Below, in pieces: positions 33,990 to 45,420 of a DNA stretch of 64,000 bases (position 1 is its first letter; each line of letters starts with the position of its first letter). A program made the translations under genes and the position numbers. This stretch comes from Pleurodeles waltl (taxonomy: Eukaryota; Chordata; Amphibia; Caudata; Salamandridae), in NCBI RefSeq assembly GCF_031143425.1, contig NC_090447.1, positions 28,858,238 through 28,922,237 on the forward strand, given 5' to 3'. The notes beneath the pieces were generated by a model. That model was not told where the DNA came from and did no database searches. It worked only from the letters and a program-made list of their open reading frames with translations.

Positions 33990-35250
33990 CAATAGCTTAC
34001 TGAATACATTGAAAAGGAACACCTACTGGACCCTTCTGAATCAGGATTCCGTGCCAACCAAAGCACTGAGACCGTGCTGATCGCTGACATGGATTACAAC
34101 AGAACCCTCCTAGACTGCGGACAGGCTGTGGCCCTGCTCCTCCTCGACCTTTCTGCTACATTGGACACCATGTCCCCCCACACCCTCATCAAGACTCTAC
34201 AACATCCACATACAGCAACTCACCCTCAAGTGGATCACCTCCTTCCTTACAGGACGCACACAGAGCATCTGGCTGTCTACCTTCACCTCCAAACCCAAGG
34301 ACATCAAATGCGCTGTACCCCAAGGATCATCTCTCAGCCCCACCTTGTTCAACACCTACATGACCCCCCTGATAGACATCATCAGATCCCACAGCCTCAA
34401 CCTAAGTCCCTACACAGACAACACTCAACTTAGCCTCTCGTTCACTGAAGAACCCCTCCACCACCAGAATTAACTTCTACAATGCCATGACCAATGTAGC
34501 CAACTGGATGAGAGTCAACGGCCTCAAACTCAACTCTGCCAAGACAGAAGTACTGATTTTTTAGAAGAACACCTTCATTTGGGACCACAGCTGATGGTCA
34601 TCAGAACTTGGACCGACACCCACACCAACAGATCAAGCGCGCAACCTAGGCATCATCCTCAACAGCAAACTGACCATGAAACAACAAGTCAACTCAGTCT
34701 CCTCTCCCTGCTTCCACATGCTCCGCAGGTTCTTCAGATGGATCCCAGTCAACATCAGAAAGACCGTCACCCAGGCCCTCGTAACCAGCCACCTTGACTA
34801 TGGCAACTCTCTCTACATCTGCACATCCACCCAGCTACACAGAAGACTCCAGACCATACAGAATGCTGCAGCCAGACTCATCCTGGACCTCCTCAAACTG
34901 ACCCACATCACCCCTCAATCCTGAAACCTCTACATCCAGAAGAGATGCTAGTTCAAGAACCTCACTCATGTGAACAAATCTCTATACAACCATGCACCAG
35001 CCTACATCAACTACTGACTCAACCTCCATCTACCAGAAAGACACCTGCATTCCTCCTCATCTGCCCCCTCAAACCCCCTTACATCCCCCGCAGCAGGGGC
35101 CACTCCTCCTCCTATATCACCGTCAAGACCTGTAACAACCTTCCCCACCATCTTCAAATTGCACTCTCCCTGGCAGACTTCAGAAAGAGACTCAAGACCT
35201 GGCTTTTCGACAGCGATGTTGCACCCACAGTGCTCACTGCAAAATTTCAT
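33990..35250 (+). pseudogene. LINE reverse transcriptase and C-terminal fragment
   Basis: In several frames: LLDPSESGFRANQSTETVL (near 34030), then LLLLDLSATLDTMSPHTLI in frame 34074-34433, in the region of the first catalytic Asp. Near 34335 there is a LSPTLFNTYM block and then a YTDNTQLS block in the place of the Y-x-D-D catalytic site, with the second Asp changed to Asn. Frame 34676-34924 carries LDYGNSLYICT and IQNAAARLIL, typical of the thumb region. Frame 34945-35271 holds the end block FRKRLKTWLF. The catalytic change and stops show it is inactive. Confidence 0.7.
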
Positions 35251-35269
35251 CTTTCGAGTTGTGAGGAGT

Positions 35270-36600
35270 GAACGATTGATGAATCATTTTGCACTTTGGA
35301 TTTTGATATATCATTCCCTTGTGGATGAGGAGCGCTTGGGTCCTGACTTTCCCTCGTAGCAGTCATGCTTGAACCCTCTCCGGGAATACTGTTGATTTCC
35401 CTCCGGACAGTCCTGTCTTGACTTTCCCCCGGAAGCCGCCATCTTGTCTGCTCCCCCGGACTTTGCCGTGGGCCCCTCCCCTGCTCTTTTCATGAGGCGC
35501 TGATCTCTATTTGGACTCTGAGACGTACTAACCTCTCATCATTTGCTGAATCTGTAATTGTTTTGCTTAGTTTAGGTTTTTTTCCCTATGACCCGAACAA
35601 GAAGACTCTTGATCAAGCTTCTGACATGCTGATGCTTTTCCTTATTACTTATTTTTTGCCAATTTTCATTATTTAGTTTTTGCCCCACATTACTTTTTCC
35701 TAAATTGTTTTTGTCCTTTATTTGCTGTTCACCTTTTGTCCATGTATGTTGTAACTCCAACACGTTAGTCCCTTTCCCGATTGGCAGGGTTGCCCCTGTC
35801 CCAGTAAATTAGCTTAGGAGATTTTAGAATTGTCTTAATGCAACCATTGCTATTTAAACCTCAGATTGTATTGCCAATATTTTACATGATTATTATTGAA
35901 TGCATGGTCCTTTTAATGTTAACTCGTATGAACTTTTTCCGCCGTTTTGGTCAGCCCATGGTGATCCTGGGCCTATATGGTTTTGCCTTGAGGCTCATTT
36001 ACATATTTATGAGTATGCATTTGTAGTAAAACTCTTAGCCTTTTCCTGCCTGGAGTTTTCCTTCTATGGCCAAGTGGGTCATACCGATTGTACATTTGAT
36101 TTGTTGTTGAGATTTTGTTATCTAACGAGTTCTCCCTCTAGCTGGTAGATTTGTGGCCCTCGCCTAACGCATGACTAAGGAAATGCGTTATCAATGTCCA
36201 TTAAAATAATTTAAAAAAACAGTTACCTCCATCGCCGCTGCACCATTCCATCTGCTCCTCTGCTGCAGGGACAGACTCCCAAGCCTGCCCTGATGCCAAT
36301 CCTGACGCTGCTAAAAGCTGCGTCAAGATTGGCTGGGCGCACTCAGCCAGGGCGCTCCCAGGCAGACTGGGAGCCTGTGCATGCTCTCTCCAGCTCCGCC
36401 AAACATAAATGCGCACTGAGGGGGAGTGCTGTTCACTACCCCTCAGTGCTCGTTACAACCTGTGGCCCTGCCCCTTTTACCAATAAACAGTAATAAACAC
36501 AGTTTATTATTGTTTTTTGGTAAAAGGTTTGCAGCTACCGTTGCTGAAGGGGGGGCAACGATCCTCCGCCCTAATGGAGGAGCCGCCCCTGTTTCTAGAC
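35270..36600. other. unassigned stretch with a hAT-like right terminus
   Basis: No gene was found. Near 36555-36590 the text GATCCTCCGCCCTAATGGAG ends in GCCGCCCCTG; its reverse complement starts CAGGGGCGGCTCC, a hAT-type terminus. The region to its left (36230-36480) is GC-rich, with Gly- and Ala-rich chance frames. The matching left end and 8-bp duplication were not found. Confidence 0.35.
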
Positions 36601-36639
36601 ACACTTGTTGGAAAAAAGCCCGCTTTTTCCACATTTGTC

Positions 36640-37300
36640 AAAGCCCAAGTAGATTCAATATTCTTCGGTCTCTTCAAATTTCTCAGCTACCTCAAGGCAT
36701 CTGGAAGGAAGTGGCCAGTCTTGAAACCAGGTGCAACATGACAATATATCCTTGTTGTCATGGCCAAGTAATTCCCACATCCTGGAAGTCATGATTGTAC
36801 TTGGCACCTCTGCTGAACTTGTTGTCTCCGTTCTCAACATAATCTTATAGACATTCAGAATACCTGAAGTCGTTATGCCTGACAATGTTTAACCTTTCAA
36901 CAGATAGGGCTTTAAAGACTTTCAGCACAATAAAATCACTCCTTTATGGGCACGAGCTAATGGTGTTGTCAAAGCTTTGTGGCAACTCTGAAAAAAGATA
37001 TGTACCTTGCTAAACCCATTAGGAAGACAATATCCCCAACTCTGTCAGACACAGAGCACTACAAAAAACATCTACAGTGTTCTACTGCCAAAACAGTAGC
37101 TGAAATGCTCTTCACAAGGAAAGTTAAAACTCTGCTTCACCAGGCAGCAGATCCCTCAGGTTTGAAAGATGCAGTGAAGGAACAAAAGGGGAAGCATATG
37201 TAGAAAACAGAAGATCCAAAACAGTGGACTTCTGTCGAGGAGATCTAGTAATGGCCAAAACAAAAACTTACGCAAAGTCAACCCACCCTTTGCCACGCAT
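36640..37300 (+). pseudogene. Gypsy-type integrase fragment
   Basis: In shifting plus-strand frames there is ELVVSVLNIIL, then FRIPEVVMPDNV (second catalytic Asp block, near 36870), then KITPLWARANGVVKAL near 36945, the conserved W-P-x-A-N-G-x-x-E type block, with Trp and Ala-Asn-Gly kept and the catalytic Glu changed to Lys. Frame 36979-37203 continues with AEMLFTRKVKTLL, the block just after the integrase core. Together they mark the C-terminal part of a Gypsy/Ty3 pol gene. Neither an LTR nor gag was found alongside. It is inactive. Confidence 0.6.
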
Positions 37301-37842
37301 AGTGACGGATATTCATGGCTCCATGCTTACTTGTGGAGACAAGGCCAGGATCTCACCAGAACTTCTCCTTTTAACCTGCTGTGTTAACCCACTCCATGAA
37401 CTTTGAGGAAGTGTAGACCTGGATCCTGAAGGTCCTCCTGGAGAGGCCACCCTTTACTAGTGGCTCTATCCATAGCCCCCCACCTCTACCCCTCGTTCTC
37501 CCATTCCAGAACTCTGTTCCTGCTGACAAATAAATGTTTTTCTGTGTGTATTTATCTGTAAAAATCTGTGAATTTGGAAAACAGGGAGCCTTACTTATGA
37601 TACAGGTGCCTCCCAACATACATTCAAGGACTTTAGATGCCGCGACAGCAGACCGCACTGGAAGCAGCAGAGAGTTGACGCATATCATTAAGTGCTAGGG
37701 AGTTCCTTCTTATTTAAGGCATTATTACTCCATGACCATCAACCTTTCAGTTTAACTTTATTTTGTTTTAATGTGTTTATATTTTCCCTACAATATTACT
37801 TTATTTGTAAAACTGTGTTTTCTTTGTACCACTACTGTATCT
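37300..37842. other. unassigned stretch, possible 3' side of Gypsy element
   Basis: The sequence follows the Gypsy integrase fragment and might hold remnants of its 3' region, but no TG...CA unit with a duplication was found. Short open frames have no motif. Confidence 0.25.
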
Positions 37843-37925
37843 GTGCATCACTTTCACTGTACAGCGCTCTAACGACCCTGGGCCATGTTCAGGCTATATA
37901 AAATTGCATAAATAAATAATAAAAA
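37843..37925 (+). repeat. L2/CR1-type LINE 3' end
   Basis: TGTACAGCGCTCTAACGACC followed by GGCTATATAAAATTGCATAA and AATAAATAATAAAA is the classic 3' end of L2-type LINEs: an AGCGCT block, a GCTATATAAA-type block, then short AATAA repeats. Only the tail is present. Confidence 0.65.
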
Positions 37926-38109
37926 TGAGGAAACTTCAAAATGAATGCTCTTGTTTTCCTGATGCTCATCGTGAGCTTGGTGAACTGGTGAACTGAACAA
38001 CAACAGAGAAAAACTGCACATTGGCCTTTGCGATTGGTTGTCCTTAGGCATTTGTGAATCTCATTTCATGATAAGAACCGGAGAGATCAAACTCTAGAGA
38101 TTCTAGAGG

Positions 38110-38935
38110 GCTAGGTGATTACTGAGACTGTAAAAGTATCCCAATTATTATCACCAACAAGGCCAAAGAGCCTGGGAAGATGCTCATCTTTGTGGACATG
38201 CGCATACGAACTGGAGCCATTAGGTATGAAAGCTGCATGGTGCCTAGGCCTGGTGACATAGTGGTAGGCTTGAATTCTGCAAAATGGCTTTCCAAACTGG
38301 ACTATACCACCAGCTTTCATCATCTTTGAGGTTGTGGTCAACCTTCCAGGCCATCTCGGTGTAAGAGATAATGTTCTGATCTATGTCTTCACCTAAAAGA
38401 AGCACATTGCAAGATTCTGTGTCATTGTCCAGCGACTTTGAGCGGTAGAACCTATCCTGGATTGTAAAACGTGTAACATTCTTAAGCCAGGCCTGGAATT
38501 CTTTGGCTATGCTGGGGTTAATACCTATGACTAGAAGTTACAAGATGTCAAATTAGTGCACCCACCTCAGAATGTGTCTGAGGTCCACAGTTGTTTTCAG
38601 GGTGGTTACCTATTGAGGATGGTGTAAATGTGACCTGTCCACTCTAACCAGGCCTCCGCATAAGGCTCAGAAGCAAAGGCGCGAGTCGCACAGAGGTGAA
38701 AGGAAAGAGCACATTTTTAGGATATGAACAAATCTTTCCTAGCTGAAGTCCTCATGTGATAATTTGAAGTTCACAAGGAGACTGAACAAGTAGTAGTCAC
38801 CAGTCCTGTGGACTGGATAGGTGAAAAAGGACACTTGCCACCTGTAGCTTAAGGCTGGGCCTGATGCCCACCGAGCAACACTACTCACAAATATAAGAAA
38901 GAAATAATTGGTAGGGTCTCGATTTATTGCCATTT
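38110..38935 (-). pseudogene. unassigned coding-like remnant, possibly envelope-like
   Basis: On the minus strand, from about 38535 down to 38258, a frame of about 90 codons reads GINPSIAKEFQAWLKNVTRF, then FYRSKSLDNDTESCNVLLLG and ISYTEMAWKVDHNL. It has varied composition and an N-V-T sequon. The ORF at 38341-38111 continues in another frame, and frames upstream (38933-38739, and a piece with EPYAEAWLEWTG near 38660) also look protein-like. I do not recognise the family. The sequon and many Trp and Tyr residues would suit a secreted or viral envelope-type protein, or a processed pseudogene. Confidence 0.35.
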
Positions 38936-38939
38936 ACAC

Positions 38940-40255
38940 ATACATCTGTATGTACATTGTAGAGATGATGCCGCATGTCTATTAATCAATAATTAAAAGT
39001 GTATTATATTATTATTTAATAAGTCTCCCGGTTTTATGGTATTTTTTGTAACATTTCCATCTGTATGTATACATATTTATTTTTTGGCCCTCTTATTAGT
39101 ATTTATCCATGTTTATTTTGTACTTTGCGAATAAGTGGGGTCAAATATGGTACATTTCCTAATTTATTTAACTGATAAACATGCACTCATTATTTGATAT
39201 CCGTCGCATTTTTCCAAATTCAGCAGCCAAATATGGCAAATCAATACTCCCCCAGGTAAATGAGCAATGTACTACAAATATATTTTAAGATATGTCTGTA
39301 TTTAAAGATATTTCAATCTGTTTTTAACTCCCCGTGCGATCTGCTCATGTTGTCTTGGAATTCACAGCAGACAGCATGGAAAGTCACTCACTAGAATCAC
39401 AATTTTCAGTAGTTTCCCACTTTAAAAAATAAATACAGACAGGAAACACATTCTTTTCTGTCCATATTTATCTGTAAAAAAAAAAAAAAAAAAGTCGGAT
39501 TCTTAATTATTGACACCAATGAAAGAAAACAAGCCGTCAGCCGGCATTACCGCCATCCAAGTCCCACTTTCTCTTCACACGTGTGATCTTCGTGGGGGGA
39601 AGTCAGAGTGCAACAACATGAGCAGTGAAAACATCATTCCAGCAGTATTGTACATAGCTTGACACAAGTGCACGGTGCAGCAGAGAGCAGTTCAGGCGAG
39701 TTACTCCCATCCATCTTTACCTGTGGAACTATGACCTGGAGTCACCTAGAAACCCATCAGCAGCAGACCCACTGACATCGACCCTCACTCTAGTAAGTGT
39801 AGACTGAAGGAGCTCCACGTGGACTAGTGGCTTGTGTGCCTCTTGATGTGCAATGGACATTACTGCATCATGGCTACTAAGATTTCAGAATGGACATATG
39901 TGGCATTTCTGTGGTTGTGGTCTGTCTATGTGCGAGATGTGCATGCCTCACGTGACACACTCATCTGCATTTTATTGCAGGAAGTTTATGAAGTTAAGTG
40001 CAATGTAGGAATTTCCACTTATGGTTTATTCTTTTGTTGAAGGAACCTAAAATGATGTGCTTAAATAGTGAATATTAAAACTAAAAATACTGTTATTAAT
40101 TAGAGAAAAAGGATTCAATTAACTGCTCACAGTTACTGTAGAATAATCTGTGATCTCTTAAGTTGTCCCATATGAATGACTAGCTTGCTTTCCACTTTGA
40201 ATTGAGACTTTTCCCAGACAGTCGTGGACCCCAATGGCCTAGACAGAACTTACAC
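38940..40255. other. unassigned AT-rich stretch
   Basis: The left half is AT-rich, with a 16-base A run at 39478-39493. Nothing codes convincingly. A short plus frame at 39834-40040 has no motif. Confidence 0.3.
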
Positions 40256-40775
40256 CAACTGCCCAAACAAGTAAAGAGCAGCAATGGCCTGCTGTGAAAT
40301 GTTAATGGGCATTACTGGCCCCAGGCAGTAACCAGCCTTAGTGATGAAAATCAACGGCTCCAGACAATAATAAGCATTATTGGCACCAGCATCCATGGCC
40401 CAAGATAGTGAGAAGCATCAATAGGTGCTAATAGTAATGAGCATCTCTTGCCACAGTCAGTAACCAGCCTTAATGGCCTCGTCTAGTGATGAAAATCAAT
40501 GGCTCCAGAGAATAATAAGCATTAATCGTACCACAGAGTGACAAGCATCCATGGCCTAAGAAAGTAAGAAGCATCAATAGGCGCTAACAGTAATGAGCAT
40601 CACTGTCCCCAGGCAGTAACAAGCTATAATGGCCTTGTATAGTAATGAAAATCACTGGCTTCAGACCATAATAAGCATTAATGGCACCAGACAGGGACAA
40701 GCATCCATGGCCCCAGAGAGTGAGAAGCATCACTAGGAGTAAACAGTAAAGAGCATCAATGGCCCCAAACTTTAA
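40256..40775 (+). repeat. minisatellite, left block
   Basis: Degenerate units of about 30 bp with the core GGCCCCAGGCAGTAATGAGC and ATCAATGGC repeat throughout. A higher-order period is visible: CAGTAACCAGCCTT-like text starts at 40326, 40458 and 40614 (132 and 156 bp apart). The same core repeats resume at 45108-45420, on the other side of the DIRS element. Confidence 0.75.
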
Positions 40776-41465
40776 CAAAAATGACCTCCTTGTCCAATCT
40801 CCCCATCACAGTCATTACCATATGAGCGTATGCCTCTCCCTGCAGAAATCACCAAGTAAATTAAAAACAGGTGATGCCCATCCCTCTACTAAAACCACCT
40901 CCTTTTTCTTGACCTAAAAGGCTGTAAAACCGACCTCCCTTCCTGTTGTTTTCTTCTGCAGGGATCGCGGGAGAAGACGAAAGAAGAAGTAGCGGTAGGT
41001 TTTAGGTTTAGCAAAGCCTGCATTAGCGGCCTGATCTCAGAGCAAGAGTCGAGTTTAAGAGGCCATGCACTCGCATATCCAGCATTTGACTCTTGGCATG
41101 ACTTAAGAACTTTGCTTGGTGAAGTCAGTTTCATTGGCTTTGTTTCAAAATAAAATGGCCAGCCAGACATTTTTTTTGGAAGGGACGAGGCCAGGGAGTC
41201 CTTCCTGCTGGAAAATCCCTGATGCAGTTGCCAGATTCTGCCAGCCAAGCCTCAGGGAAGTCCTGACTATGCCACATCACGGAGGACGCGACCAGCTGGG
41301 GATCGTCTTAAGCTTTTTTTGAGAGTCTGAGTAAAATCAATCAAGGACAATTAGGTACTCCAGCTAATCAGGGAGGGTTCCCAAACAGAGTTCCAAGACC
41401 TTCCCTTAGATTTCCTTTGTGAAACCCCAATACCAGCAGCTGCCGTCAAAAGAGAAGCCCTTGTC

Positions 41466-41990
41466 TTGCGGATTCAAGAACTGTTATCTAAAAATTTGAT
41501 CGTGAAAGAGACCTGGAGTCAACAGGGGAAGGGAACTTATCCTGTTCTTAATAAAAAGTCAAAATGGAAATTCAGGCCAGTCATGGATCTAAAGACAGTC
41601 AATCTTTCTGTTCCTCACAAGAAGTTCAAGATGGTGACGTCCCAAATGATTCTGCCCTTCCTCTCAGAAGGAGACTTTCTGACACCTCTGAAGCTGAAGG
41701 ATGCATATTTGCATGGTCCAGTTCACCCTGCATCCCAACATTTTTTCAGATTTTTTTGTTCGAGGAGAATATTATCAGTTCCAGGTTTTCCCCTTTGGTC
41801 TTTCCTCCTCTCCTAGGGTGTTTACAAAGGTGTTGACTCCTCTAATGGGGTTACTTCATTCTACGGGGATTCAAGAATGTCCATACTGAATGATTGGTTG
41901 ATCCGTTCTGCTTCTTTACCATGGCACAACCCCACACAATGGAGTTATGCAGTTTACTGGAGAAACATGGATGGTTGATCAATCAGGAGA
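41466..41990 (+). pseudogene. DIRS reverse transcriptase, broken
   Basis: Frame 41466-41816 (116 codons) has KGTYPVLNKKSKWKFRPVMD, LKTVNLSVPHKKFKMVT and the palm block LKLKDAYLHGPVHP, in which the first catalytic Asp is in KDAY. After a frameshift, frame 41701-41889 gives YYQFQVFPFGLSSSPRVFTK, the conserved P-F-G-L block. A W-L-I-N-Q-E-K-S-H-L block appears near 41965. A hAT-like insert follows at about 42028. The copy is inactive. Confidence 0.75.
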
Positions 41991-42027
41991 AGTCCCACCT
42001 TACCTCAACACCAGAGACATTTCAAGG

Positions 42028-42514
42028 CATGGGCAAAGTGGGCGTTGGCCCAGGCCCCAGTCTTTTAGGGGGGCCCATGATAGAGCCAGCCCTGTTCTGC
42101 AGAGAGTCGTGCCCTGATGACCTTAAATAATTCTGAAACAGATTTGTGTGAGAGCCTATTACAAACATTTTGCAGACAAATGGTGTATTTATGTTTCATG
42201 CAACAACCATAACAAAAAGTTTTTATTGGATCAAAACAGAACCTTGCATATGAGAAACGGGACGGTGTCACAGAGATTATTTATAATAATACTAGTGAGA
42301 TGTTGCCGTGTTACAATATTAAAAGCACAGGTATTTGGTGTAAACACATTTAGACTTTGGACCAGTGTGTCTGTGCACTGCCAGTGACACGGCTAAGAGA
42401 GCATGAAGGAGATGAAACTGGATTATAAATTCAAAGCTGTTCCGCACAGGGCCCCCAAAATACATTTGGACAGGGCCCCCAAAATTTCTAAAGATGTCCC
42501 TGCCCAAAACAGGA
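42028..42514 (-). mobile_element. hAT-like insert in the DIRS element
   Basis: DIRS coding similarity breaks off after TTTCAAGG near 42027 and returns near 42515. The right end CTAAAGATGTCCCTG, read in reverse, starts CAGGGACATCTTTAG and is followed by GGGGGCCC-rich text, as in hAT termini. The left end (CATGGGCAAAGTGGGC) is less clear and an 8-bp duplication is not visible. No transposase is encoded. Confidence 0.4.
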
Positions 42515-42839
42515 TCTTCAGTTTAATGGGAGACTTTTAACAAATCTGGGGAAAGTTTTCTTGCCTGTCTAAGGAGAGTGGTTCAGAAGTCAGAGTTGAC
42601 TGCCCTTCTGGGAGCTCATGGACCATTGGCTACACGGTGGTTGCGACTACAGAGGTTAATGGCTGCAACTATCGTGATTATTCCTTGGACCAGGCTGCAT
42701 AAGTAGCCATTGTTGAATCATATTCTAGCGAATTGGAATCCAGTATCAGAAACTTTCGAGCACATAATACCAGTGGGACACAAAGTTGCACAACAGCTGC
42801 GTTGGTGGTTAACCAAGGAGAATCTGACCTTGGTGTCAC

Positions 42840-43200
42840 CTTTTCCCTTCAGTCATGGTTTGTACTGAGGACAGATGACCTGGCCTGGGGAGCTGTGTCT
42901 GGTCAGGATATGATACAGGGGATTTGGTCTCTGCTGGAGGCAGAGATGTTCTTCAAGTTGAAGGAGTTGAAGGCGGTACAGTTGGCATAGATACACTTCC
43001 TCCCAAAGATTTTTCAGCAAGAAGTGCAAGTCAGGCCAGACACCAAGGTTGTGGAATTTTATCTGAACACCATCAGGGGCGTTCACAAGTTCCCTCTCTG
43101 AATTCATTAATCCAGGCAATTTGCCAGAGGCAGAGATGAATCTATTGTCTCTGAAAGCAATTTACCTACCAACGGTCCAGAATACACAGGCAGATCAGGT
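42840..43200 (+). pseudogene. DIRS RNase H, broken
   Basis: The frame ending at 42990 contains RTDDLAWGAVSGQDMIQGIW (Asp block) and KLKELKAVQL (Glu block). The next frames have a degenerate T-D-N-like block (RPDTKVVEFYLNTIRGVHKF) near 43035 and then LPTVQNTQADQVSRIF near 43170, the typical A-D-x-x-S-R end. All blocks are in order but in two or three frames. Confidence 0.7.
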
Positions 43201-43679
43201 AAGCAGGATTTTTCCGATATTGTCTTCAGCTTCACTGAAGTGTCAAGTTTTTCAGGGGTTGGTAGAAGTTTTTCAGGGGTTGGTAGACAGGTTCAGCTTT
43301 CTTCAGATAGACGTGGGAGAATGCGTTGCTACAGAGCTTATGCTCAATCACTCCTACTAGGGCTTGGAGGCTGGATGCTAGGTCTTTCGAGTGGTCAGAG
43401 GAACTGATGTATGCTTTTCCCCCATTCCTCTAACTTAGAGGGTTCTTTTGAAAATAAAACAGGACAAGGCGAAAGTAGTAATGGAGGTCAAATGCTGGAG
43501 CCGTTGTCCCTGGTCTTCTTTGCTTCTCCAAATGGTGGTGCTTCTGCATTGGAGGATTCCGCTGGATTCAGATCCATTGTTGCACTCCCAGATGTCCAGG
43601 GCAGGGATGACCAGGTTACAGTTGGGGCCTTGGCTATTGAGCGGTTACATATGGAAGATAGGAGTTGTTCCGCTGAAGA

Positions 43680-44654
43680 AGCTCCTTTATTTCAACGGTC
43701 TAGGCGGCCTGCAACTTTAAAAGACTATGCTAGGCACTGGCAGTCTTTTAAAAAATGGTGTCCTGTCAGAGGGGTTTCAGCTTTGGCTACTGATATGATC
43801 TAAGTTTTGGGCTTTCCCAGAGAATGATTTTGATTAGGTCTAGCAGTTTCCATACTACGGGCACACTGGGCAGCGATTAAAGTCTTCTGGGGAGCAGAGG
43901 CTGAGAGTTTGTCTCCACTAGTCACAAGGTTATTAAAGTTCTATTTCTGGAAGAAACTACTGTTGAAGTCCTTGGTGCCTCCTGAGATTTACCGTTGGTG
44001 TTACAGGCCTTACAGTTGCCGCCACATGGGCCAGTAGATCAGTTTTCCTTGAGGTTTTGATTGCCAGTGGTTTTTATTTTAGTTGCTATCACTTCTGCGT
44101 GGAGCATTGGAGAGTTGGGAGCACTGCAGAGTTCAGAGCCTTTTTTAGACATTTGCACCTGATAAGGTGGTGTTGAGACCACAACCTCGGTTTGTTCCAA
44201 ATGGTCCAACAGTTTCCGATTATTCTGAGGATTTAGTGCTGCCTATTTTTGTCCGGATCCTCAGTTCTGTGAACATCTTAAGCATACCCTAGATGTCAGA
44301 AGGGCATTACAGATACATTTGGAAAGAACAGAGGTATTCAGGAAGGTGGAGGCTCTTTTTGTAACTTTTGGTCTCGCAGATCAAGGTCTGAAACCTTCTA
44401 CAGCAACCTTAAGTAGATGGTTGAAGTGGGTCATCAGTATTGTCTGTGAATCAAAAAATGTGATGGTTCCTAATTCTGTGCAAGGGTGGTCCACAGCAGG
44501 CTTGGCAGCATCATGGGCAGGATTTAAAGGGCCCTCCGTCCATGTCAGAGGTTTGGTCTACTCACACATTCCTGTTTCATTACAGACTGTTGGTGGGGGA
44601 ACTGCTTTGGCAGATTTTCAAATGAGAGTATTGAGTGCTTTTGAGGATCATTAA
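43680..44654 (+). pseudogene. DIRS tyrosine recombinase, broken
   Basis: The N-terminal SAM-like part is seen in frame 43411-43803 (RRPATLKDYARHWQSFKKWC). The catalytic part continues in other frames. Frame 44319-44654 holds LERTEVFRKVEALFVTFG, TLSRWLKWVI and then GWSTAGLAASWA, where the H-x-x-R block should stand but both key residues are altered. LDVRRAL-like text (EHTLDVRRALQIHLE) precedes it near 44275. The enzyme is inactive. Confidence 0.65.
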
Positions 44655-44797
44655 TGTGATTAGTTAGGACCTGTGATGTATAAATAAAGGTTTTAAAGCA
44701 TCTGATAACATCGGTGTGTTTTGAAGCCGATAAACAATGCTTAGGTATCAGTTCATACAGTAATGACTATGAGGGGAGGTTGGACGCAGAGGTAATG

Positions 44798-45103
44798 CCT
44801 GGTTGCTTACCGGTCATTTTCATTACTTCAAGTCTACAACCTCCTTATCACAGGCACGGTTTCCCACCCCTCCCTTCCCTGTATTTTCATTTTCATTTTT
44901 GGCTTGGGAATACAGGAAGTGAGATCAGTTTTACAGCCTTTTATGGACAGGAAATAGGAGGTGGCTTCAGAGGAGGGATGGGCATCATTTGTTTTTAATT
45001 TACTTGGTGATTTCTGAAGGGAGGAGCATACGTTCATACAGTAATGACTGTGACTGGGAGGTCAGAGACTCGGAGTAATGAAAATTACCGGTAAGTAACC
45101 AGG
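44798..45103. repeat. DIRS right-end inverted repeat pair
   Basis: The arms 44798-44834 and 45067-45103 pair over 37 bp with four mismatches, around a core ACCGGT-containing segment. The inner spacer is 232 bp. The direct repeat GTTCATACAGTAATGACT lies just outside the left arm and just before the right arm. Confidence 0.75.
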
Positions 45104-45107
45104 AATT

Positions 45108-45420
45108 ATTGGCTTCAGGCAGTAATGAGCTTCAGTAGCCACATAAAGTTATGAGCATCAATTGCCTCTGACACCAAGAAGTAGTTTATATCAATGGCCC
45201 TAGGCAGAATGTGCATCCACGGCTCCACTCAGTAATGAACATCAGTAGCCACAGACAGAAAAGTAATAATCAGTGATGGTTCTAGGCAATAATTAACATC
45301 AGTACCCCACAGGCAGTAATGAACTTCAATAGCCTTAGGCAGTACAGAGAGCAATGCCTTCAGAGAGTAAGAACCAATAATGGCCCCAGGTAGTAATGAT
45401 TGTCAATGGCCCCAGATACC
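45108..45420 (+). repeat. minisatellite, right block
   Basis: Units with GGCAGTAATGA, CATCAGTAGCCACA and AATGGCCCCAG continue the array at 40256-40775. No coding sequence. Confidence 0.7.

Larger units (their letters stand above)
32340..35260 (+). mobile_element. L2/CR1-like LINE, degraded
   Basis: Endonuclease-like blocks begin near 32470 and reverse transcriptase blocks end near 34910. A C-terminal block with NNLPHHLQIALSLADFRKRL follows to about 35250. The order and motifs are those of the L2/CR1 group of LINEs. A related copy lies at 58905-60040. The expected 3' tail is not present at 35260, and frames are broken many times. Confidence 0.7.
40790..45103 (+). mobile_element. DIRS-type retrotransposon inside minisatellite, degraded
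   Basis: Plus-strand domains run in order: reverse transcriptase (41466-41990), RNase H (42840-43200) and tyrosine recombinase (43680-44654). The element interrupts a minisatellite whose units resume at 45108. Its right side has a 37-bp inverted repeat pair, 44798-44834 and 45067-45103 (33 of 37 paired), and a direct pair, 44751-44780 and 45032-45061. Complex inverted and direct terminal repeats are a DIRS hallmark. The left end is not clearly placed. It differs in sequence from the minus-strand DIRS at 27-29.6 kb. Confidence 0.7.

Noticed and set aside
40256..40775. CRISPR-like repeat-spacer array
   Set aside because: The repeats are degenerate and contiguous without unique spacers of constant size, and the context is eukaryotic.
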